Assembly (NCBI RefSeq): GCF_014698115.1
Contig: NZ_JACJSJ010000014.1
Location: 62,001 to 126,000, forward strand
From: Nostoc sp. FACHB-973
GTDB lineage: Bacteria; Cyanobacteriota; Cyanobacteriia; Cyanobacteriales; Nostocaceae
Reading direction: 5' to 3'
Length of the DNA stretch: 64,000 nt
A program made the translations under genes and the position numbers. Positions within the stretch are counted from its first letter, which is position 1, and every line of letters begins with the position of its first letter. Positions 36,686 through 47,200 of the stretch are shown piece after piece. Below the pieces are notes generated by a model that searched no databases, had not been told where the DNA came from, and saw nothing but the letters and a program-made list of their open reading frames with translations.

Positions 36686-37534
36686 ATGTTAAAAAAGCAA
36701 CATCTCTTAAACAAAAAACCCGGTTGGTCTTTAGATGAACGAGATCCGAAGTTCATCGAATCTCTAATGCCCTTGTTTAGCTTTTTGTATCACTACTATT
36801 TCCGAGTTCAAACTAGTGGTTGGGAGAATATTCGACCTGAAGAAAAAGTTTTGTTTGTCGGTTCGCACAATGGAGGACTCGCTGCACCAGATATGACAAT
36901 GATGATGTACGACTGGTTCCGACGCTTTGGTGTGGAGCGACCCATTTATGGTTTGATGCATCCCAAAGCCTGGGACGTTAGCCCGCCCCTAGCGCAACTA
37001 GTTGCTAAAGCTGGAGCAATCATGGCTCATCCGAAAATGGCTTACACTGCTTTGCGCTCTGGAGCTAGTGTGTTAGTTTACCCAGGCGGAGCCGAAGATG
37101 TCTTTCGACCGCATCATTTGCGTAACAAAATTTATTTTGCCGGACGACAAGGATTTATCAAGTTAGCCTTACGGGAAAATGTGCCAATTGTGCCTGCGAT
37201 TTCTTGGGGTGCCCACGATACGCTGATTGTGCTTGCCGACTGCTACAAAATTGTGAAGCAACTCCACGAATGGGGGATGCCTTGGCTATTTGGAATTGAC
37301 CCGGAAGTTTTTCCCATTTATCTGGGGTTACCTTGGGGATTAGCAATTGGGCCACTGCCAAACATTCCCTTCCCTGTGACCTTGTACACGCGGATTTGTT
37401 CTCCCATTGTGTTTGAACGGTACGGTCGGGAAGCAGCGTGCGATCGCCAGTATGTCAATCAATGTTATGAATTAGTTGTTAGTCAGATGCAGCAAGAGTT
37501 AGACAATCTAATAAAGCTCTCTGCTAAGTCATAG
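36686..37534 (+). CDS. DAGAT/lysophospholipid-acyltransferase-like protein
   Basis: 282 aa membrane-associated acyltransferase. Seen: LFVGSHNGGLAAPDMTM (variant of the H-x4-D acyltransferase box), HPKAWDVSPPL, VLVYPGGAEDVFRPHHLRNK (the PGG-x-E-x-x-x-R type of the DAGAT family), GFIKLALRENVPIVPAISWGAHDT. This combination resembles the cyanobacterial Slr2103-type proteins linked with neutral-lipid or acyl-plastoquinol synthesis, more than PlsC. The exact acceptor is not deducible. Stand-alone gene with a palindromic hairpin just downstream. Confidence 0.85.
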   Translation: MLKKQHLLNKKPGWSLDERDPKFIESLMPLFSFLYHYYFRVQTSGWENIRPEEKVLFVGSHNGGLAAPDMTMMMYDWFRRFGVERPIYGLMHPKAWDVSPPLAQLVAKAGAIMAHPKMAYTALRSGASVLVYPGGAEDVFRPHHLRNKIYFAGRQGFIKLALRENVPIVPAISWGAHDTLIVLADCYKIVKQLHEWGMPWLFGIDPEVFPIYLGLPWGLAIGPLPNIPFPVTLYTRICSPIVFERYGREAACDRQYVNQCYELVVSQMQQELDNLIKLSAKS

Positions 37535-37562
37535 CGGACTTACAGGCTTAAGGGCACAATTT

Positions 37563-37597
37563 GGAAGCATCCAATTTTATCAAATTGAGATGCTCCC
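37563..37597. terminator. Hairpin with GGRAGCATC arms after the acyltransferase gene
   Basis: GGAAGCATCCAATTT and the complement of AAATTGAGATGCTCCC form a long stem with a TATC loop. The arms match the ends of the GGGAGCATCCCA element family, so this may be a collapsed element now serving as a terminator. No U-tract follows. Confidence 0.5.
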
Positions 37598-37716
37598 AGT
37601 AATGAGTATAAGTTTGCTAACTTGCCTGCGTGGCATTCTTAGCTCACATTGTTTAACCTTTGTTTGATTTAACAGCCATGAATCAGTAAACTCATACTGA
37701 CTGCTAACTTTTTTAA

Positions 37717-37788
<72 letters not shown>

Positions 37789-37931
37789 TCACCCACGATT
37801 TATAATATTAAGGTAAAGGATAGGATTTGGCAAGTACTTTGGCTAAATTTTTTTTCTTAGATTTTTAATTATAGATTTTTGCAGATGAAACCCGCTCTAC
37901 AGGCTAAACAGAGACTTTTGCATACTAATAT

Positions 37932-38483
37932 CTACTGTAATCCCATTCGTAATTCAGCCAGACGCTGCCGTGCCTTGGCGTCGATCGCATTGGCTAAAAA
38001 TCTACTCTTTGATTGTTTGCGTGTATGATACTTTTGTCGCATCCGACAGACGGTAGCTTCCACCTCACCACAGAGTTGTTGTGCCGACAACCATTCAGCC
38101 CCATACCCCTGCACCATCAACTGCTGCGCTCGGTCTGATGTGGCAACAATCACACGAGAAATCAAAGATTGAGCTATTTGCTGACGAAAAGACGCACACG
38201 ATTTTTCAATATAAGTATCTGCTGTTTGTCCAAAATCAGTGTAATAAACAGATAAAAGCTCTGTAATAATCTCTTTATTACTAGAAGAATTTTGATATTG
38301 GGCATCAAAAACTATCTGAGTTGCATAACCTTGAAACGCACTATAACCAGTCATTGCTTCCACAAGTTCGCTACGTGCGGCCTCTAGTCCAACGCTATCA
38401 CGGGTTTTTTTCAAGCAAGGCCAAGCGCCTATTATGTTGTAGCCGTCCACTAACAAAACGGCTTGGAGTAACGAACGGGGCAT
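37932..38483 (-). CDS. YacP/Rae1-like NYN-domain endoribonuclease
   Basis: 183 aa cytoplasmic protein with a PIN-like NYN fold. Conserved acidic positions: LLVDGYNIIGAWP (first Asp), the R-x-x-L-VEAM helix, QIVFDAQYQ (second Asp), VIVATSDRAQQL (third Asp), and a basic C-terminus (RQKYHTRKQSKSRFLANAID). In Bacillus, the YacP homolog Rae1 cleaves mRNA on the ribosome. A similar RNA-decay role is likely but not shown for cyanobacteria. Confidence 0.87.
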   Translation of the reverse strand: MPRSLLQAVLLVDGYNIIGAWPCLKKTRDSVGLEAARSELVEAMTGYSAFQGYATQIVFDAQYQNSSSNKEIITELLSVYYTDFGQTADTYIEKSCASFRQQIAQSLISRVIVATSDRAQQLMVQGYGAEWLSAQQLCGEVEATVCRMRQKYHTRKQSKSRFLANAIDAKARQRLAELRMGLQ

Positions 38484-38810
38484 GGTTTTTAATCACAATT
38501 TTCTAGAGTTAGCAAAATTCATTCATAATTTTTATAATAATTGATGCATTGTATGTAACACTATGTTACACAAAACAAAAAATACTCCAGGTTCATAAAA
38601 CTAACCTGAAGATAGAGGTAATAACATAAAACGCGCCTTTATTAAAAAGGCGCGTTTCATATCAACAGTGCTGAGTAATGAGTGGGGAGATGGGGAGATG
38701 AGGGAATGGAAAGTGTGGGAAGCATGGGGGGATGGAGGAGTGTGGGGAGATTAGAAAAAAGCTTCCTAACCTCCCACACCTGTCACACCCCCCACACCTC
38801 CCAATGCCCA
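38484..38810. other. Intergenic region with terminator and G/C-skewed simple repeats
   Basis: 327 bp. Contains the strong hairpin at 38629-38657 and a purine-rich GGGGAGATGGGGAGATGAGG-type tract followed by a pyrimidine-rich CCTCCCACACC tract (38680-38805) that are partly complementary. No gene seen. Confidence 0.7.
38629..38657 (-). terminator. Strong hairpin AAACGCGCCTTT-N5-AAAGGCGCGTTT
   Basis: Twelve-base perfect arms with a five-base loop, about 155 bp beyond the ATPase gene stop. On the minus strand the stem ends GCGTTTTATG, a weak U-tract. Confidence 0.7.
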
Positions 38811-39488
38811 TCAAGAGGCTTCAGTGTGTACTTGCATCAGACGTTGTTTAAGGCGTTCGGCTTCACCTCTATCTACAACAGAACCTTTTTCTAATAAAAA
38901 AGCGCCGTCACAGTAATTTAGCTCGTCTAATCGATGAGTCACCCAGAGGGCTGTGATACCTCGACTTTTAACCAGGCGACGCACACCAGCCACTAAATCC
39001 AGCTGGCTATCTGGATCTAATAAGGCAGTGGGTTCATCTAATAATAAGACTTCACAGCGACGGGCGATCGCACCAGCGATCGCGACTCGCTGCTTCTGTC
39101 CCCCAGAAAGTGCATATATAGGGCGCCGTTGTAGGCTAAGCAAATTCACCGCCCCTAGCGCCTCCTCAACTCTTGCTCTCACAGCAGCAGGTGGCAACTT
39201 TTCTTCCACCAATCCAAAAGCCACGTCAGCGCCGACTGTTGGCATCACCAATTGATGATCCGGATTTTGGAAGACAAAGCCAACGGGGTGCAAAACCCCA
39301 ATTTCGCCAGACTCCGGAGCTAATAACCCCGCCACCAGCCTCAGTAAGGTTGATTTACCGCTGCCGTTTGTACCCAAAAGCATCCAAAATTCACCCTTGG
39401 GAACTTCTAAAGAGCAAGATTTAATAACTTTCTCTCCATTAGGCCAACTGAAATTTAAATCCTTTACCTGAATGCCCACTTGAGACAT
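38811..39488 (-). CDS. ECF/CbiO-type ABC transporter ATPase
   Basis: 225 aa ATPase. Walker A LGTNGSGKSTLLRLVAGLL, then VGFVFQNPDHQLVMPTVGADVAFGL, the Q-loop region characteristic of CbiO/EcfA ATPases, signature LSGGQKQRVAIAGAIARR, Walker B VLLLDEPTALLDPDSQ, switch WVTHRLDEL. These ATPases pair with an EcfT permease and a substrate-specific S component, neither of which is in the window, so the substrate is unknown. Thirteen bp downstream of the UPF0367 gene, likely co-transcribed. Confidence 0.9.
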   Translation of the reverse strand: MSQVGIQVKDLNFSWPNGEKVIKSCSLEVPKGEFWMLLGTNGSGKSTLLRLVAGLLAPESGEIGVLHPVGFVFQNPDHQLVMPTVGADVAFGLVEEKLPPAAVRARVEEALGAVNLLSLQRRPIYALSGGQKQRVAIAGAIARRCEVLLLDEPTALLDPDSQLDLVAGVRRLVKSRGITALWVTHRLDELNYCDGAFLLEKGSVVDRGEAERLKQRLMQVHTEAS

Positions 39489-39501
39489 TTGTCAACCTTG
39501 G

Positions 39502-39774
39502 TTACTCAGCAGCTAGAGCGAAAAAGCCGGGTGGTCTACCACTAGCAGTGGTTACACCATCTTTCTGAACAATCTGCACCCCAGAAATTTCACTAGCACG
39601 GACGGCAATCTTCTTCTCTGTTTTGCCTTCACACTTTAGTTCTACTATGTCAGGATTGCCAGAACGTATTGCTGCCAAAATTAGCTGATAGACAGCCTCA
39701 GCATCCTCTGCTGACTTACGTTGCACTGAGATTGGGAAAGCAGTGTTTCTGATGCTTAGGTCGATGGTAAACAT
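39502..39774 (-). CDS. UPF0367-type conserved cyanobacterial protein
   Basis: 90 aa. The start FTIDLSIRNTAFPISVQRK, the helix AEDAEAVYQLILAAIRSGNP and the strand VELKCEGKTEKKIAVRASEI match what I recall of the cyanobacterial/plastid-lineage UPF0367 family. No function is known and no membrane segment or catalytic motif is evident. It sits immediately upstream of the ECF-type ATPase on the same strand. Confidence 0.75.
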   Translation of the reverse strand: MFTIDLSIRNTAFPISVQRKSAEDAEAVYQLILAAIRSGNPDIVELKCEGKTEKKIAVRASEISGVQIVQKDGVTTASGRPPGFFALAAE

Positions 39775-40147
39775 TTAGCATTAATCAAATTTAACTGTAG
39801 CACCCATTTTAGCGTCAGCTGACTGATTCTAGGGAAAAGCGCATTGGGAGTGCTATTAGCGGTAGCGGGGCGATGAGCCGCGTGCATCGTTAGGAGTTAT
39901 TCTCCCCATCTCCCTCATCCCCACTCCCCATTGCCCACTCCCCACTCCCTTATCTCTATCAATAGTTAAATTTTATGACAAATCCCCTAGAAAAATTAGA
40001 GATTTACACTTACTATGATTAAAGGTTAGTAAAAAATTGTAAACTAGGTTAACGACTTGGTTAACTTTCTGCATTGTAGAGAGCTTCTGAATAGCTATCT
40101 ATAATACAGATACAACCTGTACTTATAACATTTGGAGATTTGCTCTA
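39775..40147. other. psbD upstream region
   Basis: 373 bp. Includes a pyrimidine-rich simple repeat (CCCCACTCCCCATTGCCCAC type, 39902-39952), GTTAAC boxes at 40047-40065, a TATAAT at 40100-40105 and a GGAG ribosome-binding site at 40134. Confidence 0.7.
40100..40105 (+). promoter_or_regulatory. psbD: Candidate psbD -10 box TATAAT
   Basis: A perfect TATAAT lies 43 bp before the psbD ATG. The best -35-like word (TTGTAG, 40074-40079) is 20 bp away, longer than ideal. The twin GTTAAC boxes upstream could bind a regulator. Confidence 0.45.
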
Positions 40148-41206
40148 ATGACCATCGCAGTTGGACGCGCCCCAAGTACAAGAGGGTGGTTTGACGTAGT
40201 AGACGACTGGCTCAAGCGCGATCGCTTTGTATTCGTAGGTTGGTCAGGGTTACTACTATTCCCTTGCGCTTACCTAGCACTAGGCGGTTGGCTGACAGGC
40301 ACAACCTTCGTCACCTCTTGGTACACCCACGGTTTAGCCTCCTCCTACTTGGAAGGCTGTAACTTCTTGACAGTGGCAGTATCTACCCCAGCAGACAGTT
40401 TAGGACATTCCCTATTGCTGTTGTGGGGACCAGAAGCCCAAGGCGACCTCACCCGTTGGTTCCAATTGGGTGGATTGTGGCCATTCGTAGCCCTGCACGG
40501 AGCCTTTGGTTTAATTGGCTTCATGTTGCGGCAATTTGAAATTGCACGGCTAGTAGGAATTCGTCCCTACAACGCCTTGGCATTTTCAGCCCCCATCGCG
40601 GTATTCGTCAGTGTATTCCTGATGTACCCCTTGGGACAATCATCTTGGTTCTTTGCCCCCAGCTTCGGTGTGGCAGGAATCTTCCGGTTTATTTTGTTTG
40701 TCCAAGGATTCCATAACTTCACCCTCAACCCCTTCCACATGATGGGGGTAGCAGGTGTGTTGGGTGGTGCGCTGTTGTGTGCGATTCACGGAGCCACCGT
40801 CGAAAACACCTTGTTTGAAGACGGTGAAGCAGCTAACACCTTCCGGGCATTCAATCCGACTCAATCAGAAGAAACCTACTCAATGGTGACCGCAAACCGT
40901 TTCTGGTCACAGATTTTCGGTATTGCTTTCTCCAACAAGCGCTGGCTGCACTTCTTTATGTTGTTTGTGCCAGTTACAGGCTTGTGGATGGCAGCGGTTG
41001 GTATTGTTGGTTTGGCACTCAACCTGCGGGCTTATGATTTCGTCTCCCAAGAATTGCGGGCGGCGGAAGACCCAGAGTTTGAAACTTTCTATACCAAAAA
41101 CATTTTGTTGAATGAGGGTATCCGCGCTTGGATGGCTCCTCAAGATCAGATCCACGAACAATTTGTATTCCCTGAGGAGGTATTACCACGTGGTAACGCT
41201 CTCTAA
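40148..41206 (+). CDS. psbD: Photosystem II D2 protein
   Basis: Reaction-centre core subunit of photosystem II in the thylakoid membrane; binds P680 chlorophylls, pheophytin, the QA plastoquinone and non-heme iron. 352 aa, the standard length, essentially collinear with known cyanobacterial D2 ([78 protein letters not shown], ending [14 protein letters not shown]). Its last 17 bp overlap psbC, the usual arrangement. Confidence 0.99.
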   Translation: MTIAVGRAPSTRGWFDVVDDWLKRDRFVFVGWSGLLLFPCAYLALGGWLTGTTFVTSWYTHGLASSYLEGCNFLTVAVSTPADSLGHSLLLLWGPEAQGDLTRWFQLGGLWPFVALHGAFGLIGFMLRQFEIARLVGIRPYNALAFSAPIAVFVSVFLMYPLGQSSWFFAPSFGVAGIFRFILFVQGFHNFTLNPFHMMGVAGVLGGALLCAIHGATVENTLFEDGEAANTFRAFNPTQSEETYSMVTANRFWSQIFGIAFSNKRWLHFFMLFVPVTGLWMAAVGIVGLALNLRAYDFVSQELRAAEDPEFETFYTKNILLNEGIRAWMAPQDQIHEQFVFPEEVLPRGNAL

Positions 41207-42581
41207 TAGACCAAATATTTTAGGCGGCGCTGGACGTGACCAAGAATCTACCGGCTTTGCCTGGTGGTCTGGTAACGCCCGTTTAATCAACCTATCTGGC
41301 AAACTGCTGGGCGCTCATGTTGCCCACGCTGGTTTGATTGTATTCTGGGCTGGAGCGATGACTTTGTTTGAAGTCGCTCACTTCATTCCTGAAAAGCCCA
41401 TGTATGAGCAAGGCTTTATCCTCCTACCTCACCTCGCTACACAGGGTTGGGGTGTTGGTGCTGGTGGTGAAGTCATTGATACCTTCCCCTACTTTGTTGT
41501 TGGTGTACTCCACCTAATTTCCTCAGCCGTACTAGGATTTGGCGGTATCTATCATGCCGTCCGTGGTCCAGAAACCTTAGAAGAATATTCCTCATTCTTT
41601 GGTTACGACTGGAAAGACAAAAACAAGATGACCAACATCATCGGCTTCCACCTGATTATTTTGGGAATCGGTGCGCTGCTGTTGGTGCTGAAGGCAATGT
41701 TCTTTGGTGGTTTGTATGACACCTGGGCACCAGGTGGTGGTGATGTTCGTGTTATTACCAACCCGACACTGAACCCAGCGGTTATCTTCGGTTATCTGAT
41801 CAAGTCTCCCTTCGGTGGCGAAGGCTGGATTATCAGCGTCGATAACTTGGAAGATGTTGTCGGTGGTCACATCTGGATTGCCTTTATCTTAATTGCTGGG
41901 GGTATCTGGCACATCTTCACCAAGCCTTTTGCTTGGTCACGTCGCGCATCCATCTGGTCTGGTGAAGCTTACCTCTCCTACAGCTTGGGCGCTCTTTCAC
42001 TGATGGGCTTCATTGCCTCGATCTTTGTTTGGTTTAACAACACTGTTTACCCCAGCGAATTCTACGGTCCTACTGGTCCTGAAGCTTCTCAAGCTCAAGC
42101 CATGACCTTCTTGATTCGTGACCAACGCTTGGGTGCTAACGTCGGTTCTGCACAAGGTCCCACAGGTTTGGGTAAATACCTGATGCGCTCTCCAACTGGT
42201 GAAATCATCTTCGGTGGTGAAACCATGCGCTTCTGGGATTTCCGTGGTCCTTGGCTGGAGCCTCTGCGTGGTCCCAACGGTCTAGACCTCGACAAAATCA
42301 AGAATGATATTCAGCCTTGGCAAGCTCGTCGCGCTGCTGAATACATGACCCACGCTCCTCTGGGTTCTCTGAACTCCGTAGGTGGTGTGGCTACCGAAAT
42401 CAACTCCTTCAACTATGTATCTCCTCGTGCGTGGTTGGCTACTTCTCACTTCGTATTAGGATTCTTCTTCCTAATTGGTCACTTGTGGCACGCTGGTCGC
42501 GCTCGTGCAGCCGCTGGTGGTTTTGAAAAAGGTATTAACCGTGATACTGAGCCAGTAATGTCGATGGACTACCTCGACTAG
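41190..42581 (+). CDS. psbC: Photosystem II CP43 chlorophyll-binding protein
   Basis: Inner antenna of photosystem II, six membrane spans; the large lumenal loop contributes to the oxygen-evolving cluster. I set the start at the GTG at 41190 ([20 protein letters not shown]), preceded by GAGGAGG at 41174-41180 inside psbD. This gives 463 aa, the normal cyanobacterial form. The frame is open upstream, but that part is only psbD read in another frame. Motifs: [41 protein letters not shown]-terminal [13 protein letters not shown]. Confidence 0.99.
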   Translation: MVTLSNRPNILGGAGRDQESTGFAWWSGNARLINLSGKLLGAHVAHAGLIVFWAGAMTLFEVAHFIPEKPMYEQGFILLPHLATQGWGVGAGGEVIDTFPYFVVGVLHLISSAVLGFGGIYHAVRGPETLEEYSSFFGYDWKDKNKMTNIIGFHLIILGIGALLLVLKAMFFGGLYDTWAPGGGDVRVITNPTLNPAVIFGYLIKSPFGGEGWIISVDNLEDVVGGHIWIAFILIAGGIWHIFTKPFAWSRRASIWSGEAYLSYSLGALSLMGFIASIFVWFNNTVYPSEFYGPTGPEASQAQAMTFLIRDQRLGANVGSAQGPTGLGKYLMRSPTGEIIFGGETMRFWDFRGPWLEPLRGPNGLDLDKIKNDIQPWQARRAAEYMTHAPLGSLNSVGGVATEINSFNYVSPRAWLATSHFVLGFFFLIGHLWHAGRARAAAGGFEKGINRDTEPVMSMDYLD

Positions 42582-42624
42582 GTGACAAAGTTTCTTTCAT
42601 CACTGACAATCAATTAGTTTATAG

Positions 42625-42654
42625 ACTCTTGCATCAAAGCAAGAGTTTTTTTTT
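42625..42654 (+). terminator. psbDC Rho-independent terminator
   Basis: ACTCTTGC-ATCAAA-GCAAGAGT followed by nine T residues, 43 bp after the psbC stop. Confidence 0.93.
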
Positions 42655-42851
42655 GACGCTCCCCGCATTCCGCTACAGCCTTTGAGACCTAAATGGTGTA
42701 CTTCACTAACTTGAAATCTGCTGTATAGTACTTAAATAAAAATTAGTAATACTAGTTTCAAAAATGAATACGGCAAACAGATTTACATAACCCTTTACTA
42801 GAAATAAATTTTCAATCCAAAATTGTATAATCTACTGAGGTAATTAATACT

Positions 42852-43037
42852 ATGAGCGAATCAAATTTTATCGATGCTTTGCGCTGGACAGATGAAGCTA
42901 AGGAAAAGTTGCAAAATATTCCCTTTTTTGTTCGTCCTCAAGCGAAAGTTCGAATTGAAGCGTTGGCTCGTCAAGCTCAGCAAGAAGTTGTGACGGGTGA
43001 TTTGGTAGAACAGGCTAGGCTTGAGTTTGGACAATAA
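42852..43037 (+). CDS. PCP_red-domain small protein
   Basis: 61 aa. The sequence [20 protein letters not shown] followed by [12 protein letters not shown] and [10 protein letters not shown] matches the short domain found at the C-terminus of the light-independent protochlorophyllide reductase ChlB/BchB subunit (PF08369). Stand-alone versions are common in cyanobacteria with unknown function. An AGG sits about 12 bp before the ATG. Its nearness to psbC may be incidental, since the terminator separates them. Confidence 0.85.
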   Translation: MSESNFIDALRWTDEAKEKLQNIPFFVRPQAKVRIEALARQAQQEVVTGDLVEQARLEFGQ

Positions 43038-43110
43038 AACAGGAGTCAGAATTCAGAATTGCTAAATACTCTACATCGGAGACAATTTATAAAGTAAAAA
43101 TAAAATTACT

Positions 43111-43223
43111 GTAGTGTGTGTTAGGCGCATATTTCAATGGTTTGTAACGGAAAATTTTGCGAAAGCGGCTAACGCACCGCCAGATAATACGGTGCGTTAG
43201 GCTAAAGCCATAACACACTCTAC
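43111..43223. repeat. Inverted-repeat element with GTAGWGTGTGTTAGGC ends
   Basis: The left end GTAGTGTGTGTTAGGC and the right end (complement GTAGAGTGTGTTATGGC) bound 113 bp of non-coding sequence with internal CTAACGCACC and GGTGCGTTAGGC arms. Same family as 23693-23773. Confidence 0.6.
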
Positions 43224-43333
43224 TTAAGATTTAGTTTATAAATCAACTCTAAATTTATTTAGAGAAATCTAAACTTTGTTTAGATTTTCTATTTTGACTG
43301 AATTCAATCCAAAATCTAAAATCTAAAATTCAG

Positions 43334-44170
43334 TCAGCTTCCTCCCACATTCATTGCTGCTAAAACAGCTTTCTGGCTAACATCTGTGTAAACACTATTC
43401 AAATACTTCATGACCACATCACTGGAAGTTGAATTGACTATATTTTCCTCTTCCTTCGCTAGAGGAATTGCTCCTAATACATCTAATACCGTCTCGCTAC
43501 TGGAGGGTGCAATTACTACTAAAGATGACTCTAGTGGCTCATTATATTGCCAGAAAGAGTCAATTTTTACCGAGTATTTGTTGTCAGGAATTGACTCTTG
43601 AACATTAGGTGTTTCTGACGTGTCGGCTTGAATCTTGCCACTACGTAGCTGCCGTAAATCGCTGATAATTTGCTCTTTGGTGCGTCCCCGCAACTGAAAT
43701 AGCACAAAGGGGTCTTCACTAAAGCGATCGCCTAACTGATAGTATATCGCACCAATATGTTTACAGGGATTGGCTTTATCAGGACAAGAGCATTTACTGT
43801 GGACATCAGAAAGAGTAAAAGGAAATAAAGAAAGACCATTAGCTGTGAACACTTCTGCTATATTTTGTGGCATTTCCCCTGCCAACAACTTGGCAGCAAA
43901 AATTGCCTTTTGGGACATAGTTTCAATGACATAACCCCACTGTTCATCGCTAAAAGGTTCAAGGGAAAGGGAAACTTTATAAGGTTCGACTTCACTACCT
44001 TGTACTTTAGCCAATACTTTTGCACCCTTAAACTCAATACTTAATACATTTCCTTGGCGTGCATAGTTTCTAGCACGTTCCAAACGCTTTTTAAAGCGAT
44101 AGGAATCTAGTAAATCTAGCCATTGCTGTGACCACCATTCTCGACTTGCCTGAAGGGTATAATTGGTCAT
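43334..44170 (-). CDS. SWIM zinc-finger protein, partner of the SNF2 helicase
   Basis: 278 aa. Zinc ligands of the SWIM motif: CSCPDKANPCKHIGAIYY (C-x-C...C-x-H) near residue 130. The N-terminus REWWSQQWLDLLDSYRFKKR and RARNYARQGNVLSIEFKGAK are typical of the bacterial SWIM proteins encoded next to SNF2 ATPases. It lies downstream of the SNF2 gene on the same strand with 108 bp between. The pair probably acts on DNA or nucleoprotein; the exact role is unknown. Confidence 0.9.
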   Translation of the reverse strand: MTNYTLQASREWWSQQWLDLLDSYRFKKRLERARNYARQGNVLSIEFKGAKVLAKVQGSEVEPYKVSLSLEPFSDEQWGYVIETMSQKAIFAAKLLAGEMPQNIAEVFTANGLSLFPFTLSDVHSKCSCPDKANPCKHIGAIYYQLGDRFSEDPFVLFQLRGRTKEQIISDLRQLRSGKIQADTSETPNVQESIPDNKYSVKIDSFWQYNEPLESSLVVIAPSSSETVLDVLGAIPLAKEEENIVNSTSSDVVMKYLNSVYTDVSQKAVLAAMNVGGS

Positions 44171-44278
44171 GGTTGCTTTGATCCAAGTAAAAGGGACTGG
44201 GGATTTAGTTAAAAAAAGCTAAAATAAAGATAAATTTGTTATTTATTTTTACTTTCTACTTTTTATTTGATTACGAAC

Positions 44279-47200
44279 TTATTCTGCATCTTCGTCAATT
44301 ACTGCATTGCGATCGAGGATTAGTAAGTTGCGGAGTTGGTCTGTATCCATTTCAGTCAACCATTCTTCACCAGCACCTACAACTTGTTCAGCTAGTTGTT
44401 TTTTACTTTCAATCATGTCATGTATTTTTTCTTCTAAAGTGCCAGTACAAACAAACTTATGTACTTGCACATTGCGGGTTTGACCAATACGAAATACTCT
44501 GTCTGTAGCTTGATTTTCTACGGCTGGATTCCACCATCTATCAAAATGGAATACATGATTAGCTCGTGTTAAATTCAATCCTACACCACCTGCTTTCAAA
44601 GAAAGAATCATAATTGGTGGCCCTTGGGGATCGTGTTGGAAGCGATCGATCATTTCCTCACGTTGTTTTTTGCTGGTACTGCCATATAAAAAGAATATTT
44701 CTCGCCCTAGCTGTTTTTCTAGATAAGGTTTAAGTAACTTACCCCACTCAGCAAATTGAGTAAATATTAAAGCACGTCCTGCGCCGGCAGCGCCGTAGGC
44801 ATCACCTTCTGCTAAAACTTCTTCTAACATTTCTTCTAGCCGCAACAGTTTGGCTGAATTATGTTGTTCTAATGTGGCTTGTTTCAAATATTGCGCTGGG
44901 TGATTGCAGATTTGTTTGAGTTTGATTAGTAAAGCCAAAATCATCCCCCGACGTTGCAATCCTTCGGCAGATTCAATCTCTGCTAAGGATTGTTCTACTA
45001 CTTGTTGATAAAGTGCTGCTTGGTCAGCAGTTAAACCACAAAATACGGTCATTTCTTGCTTATCTGGCAAGTCTTGAATGATTTGGCGATCGCTTTTCAA
45101 CCGCCGCAGTATAAATGGCTGGACTAATGAACGTAATTGGCTCAAAGAAGCTGTATCCCCATACTTTTCAATTGGCATGGCAAATCGCCGCTGGAAAAAT
45201 TGCCGAGTACCCAAATATCCAGGATTGAGAAAATCTAAAATAGACCACAATTCTTGCAATCTATTTTCTACTGGTGTCCCCGTCAAAGCAATCCGAAACG
45301 TAGCTGGTAACTGCCGCACAGCTTTTGATTGCTTCGCCTCTGAATTTTTCACATTTTGGGCTTCATCTAAAACAATTATCTGCCAAGAAACACTCTCCAA
45401 TAACTTGATATCTCTATGAATAAGTGAGTAACTAGTGATGACTAAATCATGCTTTTTCACTGCTTCTACAAACGCCTTACCTTTAGGACGTTTATCACCG
45501 TGATATTGCAAAACTTTCAGATTTGGTGCGAATTTTTTGACTTCCCTTTCCCAGTTGCCTAAAACTGAAGTTGGGCAAACTAGCAGAGTTGGATTTTCTA
45601 GTGCATCTTGTTCTTTCAGGTGTAGAAGAAAAGCGATAAACTGCACGGTTTTTCCTAGGCCCATATCGTCCGCCAGACAGGCACCCAAGCCCCAGCGTTC
45701 TAAGAAGGACAGCCAAGCAGCACCACGTTCTTGATAAGGTCGCAACTGCCCCTGAAAGCCGGCTGGTGTGGGCAAAGGTTCTATGGCCTGATTATTGGTT
45801 AGCGCCCCAATCAACTCTTGCAATGTGCCAGAGGCTTCAAAGCTAACCACAGGTAATTTTTCAATTACCTGGGTATCCCCTGTACTCAGACGCAAAGCAT
45901 CTTCCAAAGAAAGCGCCATTTGGTCTTTGCGGGAAGCGAAAAAGGTTTGGGCTGTCTTGATGTCTTGGGGTCGCAACTCCACCCACTCGCCATTAATTTC
46001 TACCAAGGGGCTATTTAAAGCCACAAGTTTATCAAACTCGGCTTTGGAAATAATCTGTCCACCGATCGCCAATTGCCATTGGAAATTTAATAAACTCTGC
46101 AATCCCAAACGTCCCTGCTTTGTCTTTGGGGTTTCGGCGGTAATTTTCAAACCCAAACGGTTTGCCCATCCTTCACGGTTCGTCAAACTAGGAGGTAAAA
46201 TCACTCCCAAACCGCTATCTTCAAACCTCCAAGCCACAGACTTGATAAACTCGTATGCTTGGATGGGGTTGAGATGAAAAGATTGGGGATATTCTGTTTC
46301 TAGACTGGGTGCAAGGACTGGATACAATCGGGAAGCTAATCCCAAACCCCGCAAAAATGTTTCTTGCGGTTGGTCAATTGTGCGATTTTCATATACCAGT
46401 CGTTCAACTGGATGATTCCAAATTGTTGCCGCATCCACCAAATACTCTGGATTGTCAGCTGCTTGCAAGAAATACGCTAATGTCCAATGTGTTTGGCCAG
46501 ACTCCGGAGAACGCAGTTGAAAACAGGTACGAAACAGAGTTTTCAGAGTTAGCTGGTATTGTAGCGGCATAGTCCAAGCCTTGAGTGCCGCTTCGAGTCG
46601 TTCCACTTCAATTGCTTCTGCATTGACTCTACCAGATGCATTAGTTAAAGCTGGCAACCACTCTCGCACCGCCGCTGGTAAAGAGGCCATGGCCTTGGCT
46701 TCCATCGGCGATTGGAAACCCATCATCTCTCGCACTTGGGCGTTTATCGTACTATTCAGAAATCCCAGCAACAATTCTTGAGGTTCTGTGGGGAAGTCTA
46801 CTGCTAGGTGAGGGGATGAGGGGGATGAGGGGGATGAGGAAGAATTTACTCCCTTGTCTCCCTCATCTCCCCCATCTCCCTCATCTCTCCCCAGTCCCTC
46901 TTGATAAGTGCGACAAACCAACGGCATGTTTGCAGAAAATTTTTCGAGGCGGGTTCCGTCTACAGCACTGTCTAAAAGTACTTGCCAGGTAGTGGAAAAT
47001 GCACCATCTGATTGTCGTGCAATTTTTGGTAAAAACTTACACCGGGAGATTAAATCGAGACTCCAACGGGCAATCTGTGACCAAAAGCGTAAATCTCCCC
47101 CCAAAAAGGCATCTTCCCCTTTAGTAGCATTGAGGGGAACAGTAGCAAGAAATTTTACTGCTTGGGCGGGGTTGAGACAAAAACCGTCAACTCGCCACGG

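Noticed and set aside
41112..41189. Upstream extension of psbC
   Set aside because: It is psbD read in another frame; GAGGAGG and the GTG at 41190 give the standard CP43 N-terminus.
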